Shown here: piece by piece, positions 47,601 through 57,137 of the stretch
Position numbering within the stretch: the stretch's first letter is position 1
Layout: the number at the start of each line of letters is the position of its first letter
From: Verpa conica
Taxonomy: Eukaryota; Ascomycota; Pezizomycetes; Pezizales; Morchellaceae
DNA length: 64,000 nucleotides
Reading direction: 5' to 3'
Assembly (NCBI GenBank): GCA_033030425.1
Contig: JAUFSD010000017.1
Location: forward strand, 1,428,333-1,492,332
Program-made: the position numbers and the translations under genes
The notes under the pieces: model-generated
Databases searched by the model: none
Told to the model about the DNA's origin: nothing
What the model saw: the letters and a program-made list of their open reading frames with translations, nothing else

Positions 47601-49075
47601 TGGGAAGATGAAAGTGAGGACTGGGATGACGAAGATGATGATGGCGAGTATATCGGGATATGGGAAAGGGCAGAGGACGAAGCCTTTGAGCTTTACGATG
47701 AAGCTGAAAGTTAGTATTTACACAATTAAACATCTCCTAGGATTCTAACGAACTATTATAGTTTTCAGTAAGGCGATATTTGAACAGCAGCTCGAGAGGT
47801 TCCCCGATAAGGAGAAGCATTATCGGGAGCAACGGAAATTCCTGAACGAAGTGGGCCGTAGGCAGAACAATATGAATAACAAAACCCGTCAGAAACTAGA
47901 GAAACGACAACAGGAGAGTGAGTATCACTTTGCAAAATTACTATAGAAGAATTCCATTAACCATTAATTAGTTATGACTGGAACTCCTTTCATCCCACAG
48001 AACTTTATCCGGTGCCAGTTCATCATTGAACATCTGTGGGGAGAGAGTCCGGAGCTACCCAATGACCAGCTTATCGAATATCAAGAAGCATTTGAAGCAT
48101 TGTATGACAAAGATGGTCGCGCTAAATTTCCGCCTATGCGACGTCCGCCCACGGCCCCACAGTATGCACTAGAGGAGTGGGATAAACTTCGGCCTAAAAA
48201 AGGTGATAGTATGGATGATTATGATATACCACGGGAATGGGAGCATGCTATTCAAAAGAATATTACACGTCGTAAGTTGTCACTGTCATTTAGTTAGTTG
48301 AATCGTATTAACCCGTGGATAGTCTGGAAAAATGATCTGATCCAGCCTTCCTGGGCGATGTCATGCGTGCCTGTCTTTGTTGGGCGTGAGTCTCCGGACA
48401 AACCGCTATATCTTTACTCTGACTACCGCGGTCTCGTTACCACGGGAAGATTATTGTCACCGACAACTGACGACCCTTATATGGAAATACCTCAAGGACC
48501 GCGTTAGTACCCGCTTACCGTAAAATATAGTAATATGCTAACATTTTAAAGGCTATCTACGCGAGGAGATGGAGAAATACGAGAAGGAGCACCCAGGTGC
48601 GACTTATAGTCTGCTTAGGGTTGCGTCGGAGCCAGATTGTTGGCCTTTTGATATGAGTGAAGAAGACGCTCTCTACACTGCAATTCTTGACCGTGAAGGG
48701 AGAATCTGGGAATGTAAGTCTGCTGAGGGTCTCTAGGGCTATGTAATTAGCTACTTACTACGGGTTCTAGGGATAAAAACGCCGAAAGACATGCCTTGGT
48801 CTGACTATATAATGCACGACTATGTCCGTTCACTGCTTACCGATCCACCATCTCTCGATCCAAAGAGCGAGACGGACTCAATTACTTCATCTGTTCGGCA
48901 CCGGGTTGATACGATTCTCATCATGGGAGATATGGAGAGTTGTAGACAGTGGTCAACTTTATGTTTAGGCTATGTACGGAAGCTTCCTTATAGTTTCGAG
49001 ATCGATCTCGCAAGAAGCTTTTTAAGGGTTGATGCAGAATTTTTGAGAGGGTTACAGGAGTGCTGGTGGGAATAG
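44699..49075 (+). CDS. Large conserved fungal protein with N-terminal Cys/His zinc-type motif, unknown function
   Basis: Eight exons join in phase: 44699-45029, 45094-47084, 47133-47709, 47762-47917, 47972-48271, 48323-48502, 48552-48713 and 48771-49075. Introns are 48-64 nt with mostly GTNNGT donors. The product is 1333 aa. It starts with C4-x10-C15-x11-C27-x2-H30 and then QGLYEGYKRR. I recall this pattern from fungus-specific hypothetical proteins but can assign no function. A long coiled coil/charged section (about 150-260), a lysine-rich block (KENTKKKTKKKGKKS) and a second one (KGNKKGKKKRSGKGKK) follow. Then come a Trp-rich globular part (CGRWIYNYP, RRGWFQFAILTGASF), an acidic stretch (DDLGDDEEDWEDESEDWDDE) and a C-terminal domain. 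The basic blocks could be nuclear localisation signals. No breaks were seen over 4.4 kb. Confidence 0.82.
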
Positions 49076-49443
49076 GCTAGGCTTCGCTATATTATACGGC
49101 CAACATTGGATTTTGGGAGGTTTCATAAATATTTATGATATTTGATTATGCATAATTTTTTTTTAGAATATATGGTCGTACGTGAAGTTCGGGTAGTAAT
49201 TTCTACCTAGATCTCTAGGGTTGAATCAGAAAAAGTCTTCTAGGGACTGGAGGTGTAATATGTCGATTATTCGTATATACTAATTCACAAGATTTAGCTG
49301 TATATAGTATCTCGTTTCGATAATTAGTATGATAAATTGGGATAGGAATTTTCAATAGGTGTAATTCTATTGAAAATCATTGAGCCTGGTACAACTGTTA
49401 TATATGGAAGCGTAAAGCAGTCAAAGTTTGTTTACCACCGGTA

Positions 49444-49670
49444 TCGCTGGGGGACATAAATAACCGCCCATTCACATGACAACTAGGAGCCCTACCTTAA
49501 TTAACATAATACCTTCTCCTACTATAAATAAATAGTACATAAATCAACACTCAATTATCTCTATAGTTTAGTTTTCTGTTCTTATCAATTGTTGTTGTAG
49601 CGCCTATTTGGGGTTTGAATTGGGGTATGACTGTCATGGGTCATTGGCGGTTATTTTTGTCCCCCAACAA
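49444..49670 (-). mobile_element. TA-flanked MITE, copy 2 (227 bp)
   Basis: Left end TCGCTGGGGGACATAAATAA, right end ending TTTTTGTCCCCCAACAA; terminal inverted repeats of about 25 bp. TA is found on both sides (49442-49443 and 49671-49672). In reverse complement it aligns end to end with 36002-36215, with small indels and substitutions. Non-coding. Confidence 0.82.
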
Positions 49671-49672
49671 TA

Positions 49673-49941
49673 GATTCAAGTACAAAAATGCTAGATTCCA
49701 GCGCTTGTGGGTACTATCTTCACTGGGCCTAGTACCCTGTACTTAGGTTAAGCACCCCTAATTAGCAGTAGTTAATTTAATTATGTGACAAAATAACTAG
49801 GGCACTAGAGAGGTAAGCCACTATCAGTAATATCTAAGCACCTGTCTCAGTAAATTAGTTTTGACTCAAGTACAGGGTGCTAGTTAGACCCAGCAAAGAT
49901 ACAATGTACAGGCGCTGGAATCTAGCATTTTTGTACTTGAA
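49673..49941. mobile_element. Foldback MITE with about 70-bp inverted repeats
   Basis: The left arm starts TTCAAGTACAAAAATGCTAG at 49675; the right arm is its inverse ending at 49941. The outer 30 nt of the arms match perfectly. Similarity then continues, with changes, over about 70 nt, including a shared ACCCTGTACTT block. The centre is short and non-coding. The 12-bp direct repeats outside suggest a longer target duplication than Tc1-type elements make, so a hAT or Mutator-like parent is possible. Confidence 0.8.
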
Positions 49942-50735
49942 TTTACCACCGGTGGTAACAACATTTGACCGATTTACTCTTCCATAGAGAGGTAGCTATA
50001 TTGTAAAGCCTAGTCAGTTATTTATTTAGATCCCTTATTAGTAGGGTGGGGGTAAAAGTGATGGAAGTTAGGTACTGATACGACCAAAAATAGGTACGTG
50101 CATCACAAGCAGGTGCTTTGGGGGGCGTAAGTTTTCTATGGGGAAACATCGAAAGGACTTCTCAGAGTTGTAGGCTTCGACGCATGTTCTGTCTAACTGG
50201 AGACAGTTCTCCTCACTTCCACTAATATCCGAGGCTCTCTATGCGATAACGTGGTCAGATCTAGATATGGCTAGATACTCCCCGAGCCTATTCTTTGTTC
50301 TCGGTAGTCTTTGTCATCCGTTTACATGATTTCTTTGTTTAGAGTCTTTTATATAGCTGCCCTTTTCCCTTGTGTAGACACTCCCTTTTTAGACTATAGG
50401 GTGTGCGGGAATATCTAGCAAATGCCCTGAGCGAAGTAAACTACAGTAGCGATTAACAACTGGTCACCCATAACGGATAACATTCTGTGTGGCTCGTGAA
50501 ACACGTGATGAGTCCTAGTCTTGGCATGTATCCAATGCCAAGGCATAGTGACAGGGATGGCCGCTCCCAGCCACCTCTCGTCCATCGCCTCCACCTCAGT
50601 CACAAACATCGCCAACATCGTCACCTTCATTCATTTCACGACAGCCCTTCTGCTAAGTCCAGGTGAGTAGTAGTATCAGGCTGGAATGTGCTCTGCTACC
50701 AGGCACTGGTTACTTACTTCTCGCTACACAGTCCC

Positions 50736-53035
50736 ATGACACGCACAGGGGCTCCGTCGGAGGTAAGCTTCTCGTTTATATACATCTCGGCATCCCTAAC
50801 GCGTTCTCTCAGCCGCATCCCACCAACGCGTACGATCAATTCCCTGCCGACCGTTACTTGAAGACCAGAACCGCGGAATCATGGGACATCCTCGATTTCT
50901 TGAAGAGCTGCGACTCCGGGACGGACGGAGGTCTGGATCAACAGAGACATTCATGGAAGGAAGCCTTGCAACGGGTAGTCGCAGCAGAAGAGTCTTCTAA
51001 TGACAGGAAGGAGAAAGCCCAGCACTTGTTGGGAATCTATGAGGCGAGTATATCTTCTTTGCACATTCCAAGCTTCACCTGATGTCGCGGCAGTCGGCCT
51101 TCCAGTGCTATTCTTCCTGCATTATGGGCATCATGTGGCCTTCGTGGTCTATATGTTGTTAAGGGTTCGTCCCAGCCAGCAGGGCTTCTAGAATGGCGCC
51201 GAAGGCCCTCTATAAGACCGACGCTCAGTGTTGCTAATGCTAGTGTCCGGGGCATCATGTGACCTTCGCGGTCTATATGTTGTTAAGGGTTCGTCCCAGC
51301 CCGGCACTGGCTAGGACGTTGATGACCTTCGTGGTTTCTCTCGCTTGTAGGCTAACTACATTTTCCCGTCTTTAGGATATAGATAAGAAACGATTCAGAG
51401 ACTGGCGCACTAGTCTGAATTCTCAGGCCCAACCTACATCAATTAGTATCACCCATTCCAAACAGTTCTCGGTGAACGTTAATGTGCCCGACAAAAGCAG
51501 TGATAGAGGATTATTAAGCGGGAGTGTTGGAAAAGGGAAGGGTGGGGGGAAGGGTAGGAAGAGCGGAAAGGGCGGAAAGGGAAGGAAAGCTAAGCGTACA
51601 AGCCTTGATGAAGACGAAAGCAACGATCCTACCCGTGTGAAGCGCACCAAGACTAATTGGGAGTAATGCTCACCCTCTCAAGTCTCATGTCCGCACTCTA
51701 ACCCCTAATTCGTTTAGTGACGACTCGGCGCTTAAACGTCTCAGTCTTTTCAAACAGAGACTTGCAAACATTGACAATGCCTCCAAATGGTACTTTGATG
51801 ATGGCTGTGTTTCTGTGGAGGACAGGCTTGCTGAATACGTCTATAATAATAATGAGAGAGAGACACCAGCCCACTCATTTGTCCTTGATACTAGTGACCT
51901 TGCTGTTGAGAGATTATTCTCCACTGATGAATGGACCAAGATTAAAGGACGACTCCCGCAGTCTCCAGAGTCTAGTACTGTTTTGAAAGATTATCTAGAC
52001 CTCTTTCGGAACGTGAGTTCTCCGTACTTTGTATCTAATTCCAATACTATTCGCTTATCACTTCATATTCGTACTGTTTAATGAACATAGAAAAAAACCG
52101 TAGATGATATATATGATATCCTAGAACGTGGGGCTTATTTTACCATTGCCGATGAAGGCCTCGATGGCCCTACAAAGCGCGAGAAATATTCAAACCTACA
52201 GTGGGCACATCTCGTTTTACAATGGATGTTTGTCCCCTGCACTCTTCTCATAGCCTTCAATAGTTATAGCTAATGCTGCTGAAGTATACACGACTATAGG
52301 AGCGGTTACATCGCGCTCACCGACAACCGAGAGAAGTGGTACCAGGGGCACATTTGGACCTCGCTTTTTGATCGAGGACTAGAAACCATTCCCGATATCC
52401 GAGTCGTCAGGTAACATCATTCATTCTTTTTTATGTTCGCGTCTAAAACTTCTGTAAAGCGGTGAGTGTCCGACCGACGCTACAGCTATTAGAAAGAACC
52501 CGAGAAAGGCCATCCCCGGGACGCGCAAGGCTCCCGGCCGCTACCACGACGCCGTTATCAAGCTCACTCAGTTTGAACTAGGCGCAGTAGAAAACGGAAA
52601 AGACTATACTACCCCAACTGCGACTAAGTGGACGGAGGATATAATGAAGTTAGTTAAAGTTAGCCGGGACATGATCGTGAAACTCTATTCCCGATTTGGA
52701 AAAGACGCAAGCATGCTACCAGTACTCGGAGTAGTAACCGGAGGTACGTTCTACCAAGTTCTATCGTAAATCGTACTAATGGTGGCTAGTGTAGCATTGC
52801 ACTTCCAAACATATTTCACGGTATATGGTGGTGGCTCTGTATGCATCTTGGGGGGAAACCGTACTCTGGAGCTCCCGGCAAAGATTCAGCATTTTGGGCC
52901 CCTCGCGACAGCAATGCTACATGTGTGGGATGTTGTAGTCAGTATTCTTTCATTCTTGTTTCCCCGATCTCTCGCTCACAGGATTTAGAGTATTATGCGG
53001 AGGTGCACAGAAACCATTACACGACTTCAGAATGA
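50736..53035 (+). CDS. Multi-exon fungal protein of unknown function (522 aa)
   Basis: Nine exons join in phase: 50736-50762, 50813-51043, 51376-51662, 51718-52012, 52091-52227, 52300-52410, 52460-52743, 52795-52937 and 52982-53035. Most introns are 44-78 nt with good donors and branch motifs (for example TACTAAT near 52775). The second intron is 332 nt and would need a GC donor (GAG/GCGAGT). The product has a charged N-terminal part, a Gly/Lys stretch (GKGKGGGKGRKSGKGGKGRK) that may be a nuclear signal, and a middle with YIALTDNREKWYQGHIWTSL. The C-terminal domain contains QFELGAVENGKDY and IMKLVKVSRDMIVKLYSRFG. The ELGAVE block resembles a conserved E-G-x-x-E pattern I recall from fungal hypothetical proteins, possibly nuclease-like, but that is unproven. 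The first exon (9 codons) and start are tentative. Confidence 0.7.
51127..51301. repeat. Two 51-bp direct repeats inside a long intron
   Basis: A unit starting GGCATCATGTGRCCTTCGYG lies at 51127-51177 and again at 51251-51301, with only about two differences. A third fragment (GATGACCTTCGTGGT) is at 51321-51335. The start-to-start offset is 124 nt. All lie in the proposed 332-nt intron and account for much of its extra length. Confidence 0.7.
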
Positions 53036-55198
53036 TTCGAATGAGGGACCAATACCGGGGCTTCTTGGGTCTATTGAAACTGATCCCCCGACGGAAGACG
53101 ACCATAATGTGGACTCGGGACCTGAGTAGTGGCGTGTGTTGCGTGACCTTTATATCGTTTTTATTTACTTGTGGTTAGTGGATGGCTATTATTAATGAAT
53201 CTTAGAGTATATATAAAACACATCTTAGAAGCCTACATAACCAGGGTTCAGGAGTGTAGACCCTACAGGAAGATTACAATGGTGGAGGAGGTTCCGGTAT
53301 GGACTCGGTATTACGCAGATACCAGGAGGTGGGGAGAGGCCTAGGCCATGGCATTCCCGGGTATCAAAGAGGTGGACCCTAGATCTGTCCCGTTCCCAGC
53401 CTATATCATGCGGTTCTGAGGGCCGTACCGCTCTCGGTAGAATTATTGTAGAAATTTAGCATGCAAGAAAATTAATTATCTATGTTTTTGGCAGAGGTTT
53501 GGGTGGTAGAATTGGCCAGAAGCTCCTGCTTGATAATACCTGCTTCTAGAATAATTCTACTCAATTAGTGTTGTAATTTCAATGACTCGTATTACTTCGT
53601 TATTATGCGATAGTAGACTTGGGGTAATGGCTATAAGCGTACGGGGGGTGAAGCTGGAATGGTAGTGGGCCTGGTGATAGACAAGCGAGTGCCTTAAAAA
53701 GTTATGGAACCGTTAAAATAATACAGAAAGGGTACCAATGTCTTAGTGGAGTATGGTGCGCATGGTACTAAAGCCGGACTGTGATTACCGGAGTTCAATG
53801 CCAGGACTTTATTAAATATCAATAGTGAACTATTCAGTATATGAAAATACAGTAGGTTACACATAAGGTTGATTTTGGGGTATTAACGCTACAAAGACAC
53901 GCAATCGATAAACAAAAGCAGACCAAATTTACCAACGCATTTAGATTTGCTATATTCCGTTGATATCTTCTATCATAATAGTGCCCTAGAAGCGATTTTT
54001 GTGGGATTATCTAGTGTAGCGTTTCAGAGTATATAATAAAGGCTCGAACGGGCTCAAAAGGTCTCTCTCAAATTCTAGTGTCTGGCAGGGTGTCTGTCGG
54101 ACGGAAGGTGCGGTGTAAAGCGGTGGGAGGGGGTAGGTTTGTAGATCGGTCGCCGGGGTCTCACCCCTCTCACTAAGAGTTGGAAGGAATTTTCCTTTCG
54201 CTGGGGGAGGAAAGAGTGGGCCCCTGAACCAAACGTGGTCCAAGTCCATACAGGATTTTTATTTACGGCTGGAGGATTGCCCGAAAGGAATCGTATAGTT
54301 AATAGTGGATGTAGTGGTAATACTACCACGATAGTTTCAACTCGTGCTAGTTCATCATTTAATCTCACTCGATTAATAGGTTATTAAGAGTATTTGAAGT
54401 AGAAGGGTAGATTGGCTAGGCCTTATACCTAGAATCTCCGTAAACCGGGATTGACTGAGCTACCGGTCCGTTGGTGGGTGTAACGCAGGTCTTGGGTATT
54501 TGAAATGTTAAGGCTCTACGGAGATCACTCGGACCCCGCTGCCAAGACGTGACCACCCAGTGGTTATCCACCGATGGTACTAGTAACGATGTAAAGAATG
54601 AGGAGATCTGCTAGAGATGGGACAGTTTAATTCCAGATTATATTCTACGCTCTCCCTAGATTGATTAATTATGATGTAAATGGTAGAAGGGAGCTTTAGC
54701 GTACGCGTAAGCCGAAAGGAAATAGAGGGAAAAACAACTCTTCTCCCGAAAACTTCTCATCGCTTCTACTAGTTTGACTTTTCTTAATTGTATAGCTGGT
54801 TTTACTTGAGTTGCTCTTTGGACTAATCTCAACAATGTCTACCGCGTAGCTGAGTACAGGGCTTTTGAAGGCCCTATAACCCGATAGTCTGTAATATTTG
54901 CTGTAGCGGTTGACTTTTGTAGTTGATAGTGCCTCATACTTTCGTTGGAGCAGAAAAAAAGATTATTTCATGGCCACAAGTCGATACCTTAGAGCTATTT
55001 GGACATAAACTCCTTCAGTTAACAGGTTAGTTTCACGATATGTATAAGGAATGAATGCTGGGTTTTATTGGCTTGCCAGAGCACGACTATATCTATCTCT
55101 ACACGTACAGGTATCAATATAATGATGAATAACCAGAACTTCTAGATAGTAACAACTTCTACGGATCTCCATTGCTAGCTCTATACCTATAGTCTTAT
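53036..55198. other. Intergenic region
   Basis: No supported gene. The minus-strand frames around 54007-54368 show no domain. The region is AT-rich with scattered short hairpins. Confidence 0.4.
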
Positions 55199-55833
55199 TC
55201 AATAACGTTTGATAGGCATCTTTATGTCACTCACCCATGCCATACTCTGCGCCAATGCCACGTCCTTCGCCCACACTGCATCCTTCGCCCACTCTTCATC
55301 TTTCGCCCATACTACAGCACTCTTCACCCATTCTATAGCACCATTTGCCCATGATACAGCGTCCTTTGCCCATGCTACACCATCCTCAGTCCACACGACA
55401 CTCTTTGCCCACCCGAAACTGTTTGCCCAATCTACACTGGCTGCTAACCCTACAGTAGCCCCTGCACCAATCAATCCACCACCAACCGCCGTTAACGTCC
55501 CATTCATCGTCAGCGACTGCAAAATCGCGAAAAGCGACCCAGCAGTCACATTACCGATCGACGACTGCCATGCGGCCGCTACTGAGCCTACCAGAATATG
55601 ATGGTTAGGAACGATTAAGAGATCTCGAGCGTAAAAAGACTTGTTTTACCTGCAACCGGCCCAGTAGAACTAAAGCCCAGGGCAATAGGTACAACGATGA
55701 TGACGACCCCTGAAACGATGAGGATGGAGCTGATGCCGAATAGCCATGGGTGTTTTTCGACAAGCCTGAGGAGGCTTTTGCCGGCTTCAGTTAGCTGGTC
55801 AATGTAAAAAGTGAATTTATTGGTGAGGTTCAT
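55199..55833 (-). CDS. IFI6-16 (ISG12) family protein with tryptophan heptad-repeat tail
   Basis: Two exons: 55833-55650 and 55587-55199. The 62-nt intron has donor GTAAAA and acceptor TGGTAG and joins in phase 1. The product is 190 aa; I start at ATG 55833 because the upstream extension has only TTG. Residues 32-62 hold a hydrophobic helix and the junction (IALGFSSTGPVAGGSVAAAW). A second hydrophobic Gly/Ala segment, VGGGLIGAGATVGLAASV, sits at about 96-113; this is the IFI6-16 (PF06140) pattern. Animal members are small mitochondrial/ER membrane proteins tied to apoptosis; fungal functions are not established. From residue 115 the tail is an array of about nine 7-residue units spaced on Trp (WAKDAVS, WANGAIE, WVKSAVV, WAKDEE and others). 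I know of no standard family feature matching it. Confidence 0.82.
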
Positions 55834-57137
55834 GTTAGATATGATCTTGTACAATTATCGAGAAGTTTTTATTTGGGGGGGGGGGTGGGATTTATTTTAA
55901 AGGGGGGGGAGGGGGAAAATTCAGGCAAGACGTTCGGATGGTCATAAGTCATTCTTACACTGGCGGACGGATAGAGTACACCGCACCTGGACTAAGGTCT
56001 CCCAAAGCCATGGCACAGGAACATAGGTGCATAACGTGAAGGGATGTTACCTAGCTGTCTACCCCTGTAATTATCCCTAAATATCCAAGCATGAAGTTTA
56101 TCTTTCTGATCACTGAGGAAGCCGAGAAAAATGATGTGATCTAAATTACTAACCACCGAGTGGGCCTGGGTATATCTTTATCCCTAAATTTGATTCTCTA
56201 GTGTACTGGGTAACTAACCGTCATTTGTATGATAAAGGAGTTCGGTTTAGAGGTTGACTTTGGCCGGACCGGACAAGATAACAGATTACTATGGCAAACA
56301 CAAGCCCGGTCTATCTAAAACGGTGTGGGCTGGCCCCTATCACTAAATGGACCTACCCAGGTTAACCTCTGATCTAGTCCGCCCCCGACCCCGCAAACAT
56401 TCTACCGCATGGTCAACACGTCATACTATAGCATTACAATGAGACATTAACCCATTTCTACCATCCTACCGCCGGGATCGATGCCTACTGACCTCTTGGA
56501 CACCAAGGTAGGCTACTTTCTACTGTGGGGAGTACATACTATCCAAAAGTTCCTAGGCTTTCTCTTCTCATTAAACAGTTCAATTAGAGGATAGCAGGTT
56601 CACATATCCTAATGGAGAATATACCTTGAGCTGGATCAGAGGAAAACTCTAACCCTGCTATCAATACTTTTGGCAAAGGAGCTTATTAGCAGCGGTACCT
56701 CTTGAGGGTGAGATGTGATGGCAGGAGTCTCTTATAGCTGTAGGGAACATGCATACCTGCGTGACCCTATCTCATTAGTGTACATATATAGACATAGGAA
56801 GCTTAACCTCACAGAGGAAAATGTGTTGATGCGGCTCTGTGTGGACCCCATGAATGTTTAAGGCATCCAATGTCTGACAATACCGGTATACCTAACCCAC
56901 CACATGCGTATGTGCTGGCACTTCTTCCATGTCGGGAATGTCCGTAAGCAAGCATATCAAGGAACTCTATCGGATAAGGTATGTATTGTTATTTGCTTTA
57001 GTCTCGTTCTGTGCCCGTCAAGAGTCATTTTGGTTAATACTAAAAGTCCAGGGTCAAGCTCGTGCGATAAGTCTCACCATATCAATAGCCTACGAAAGGG
57101 CAAAGTCAACACCTATATACTCTTATAATCTCCCACT
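55834..57137. other. Intergenic region
   Basis: No supported gene. G-rich homopolymers of 8-11 nt lie at about 55876-55915, directly upstream of the IFI6-16 gene's start on the minus strand. Confidence 0.4.

Larger units (their letters stand above)
49431..49953. repeat. 12-bp direct repeats flanking nested MITEs
   Basis: TTTACCACCGGT occurs at 49431-49442 and 49942-49953, bracketing both MITEs. The right copy directly abuts the foldback element's end. The left copy is separated from that element only by the second MITE and its TA duplication. This fits a target duplication made by the foldback element, later split off by a second insertion. Confidence 0.65.
49076..50735. other. Intergenic region carrying two adjacent MITEs
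   Basis: No gene is supported. It holds the MITE copy 2 (49444-49670), the foldback MITE (49673-49941) and the putative promoter region of the next gene. An ATG at 50557 opens 35 codons, but no in-phase exon follows. Confidence 0.5.

Noticed and set aside
54007..54368. Minus-strand open frames of 80-97 codons
   Set aside because: No initiation context, domain or splice partner; Pro/Arg-rich composition typical of random frames in GC-richer DNA.
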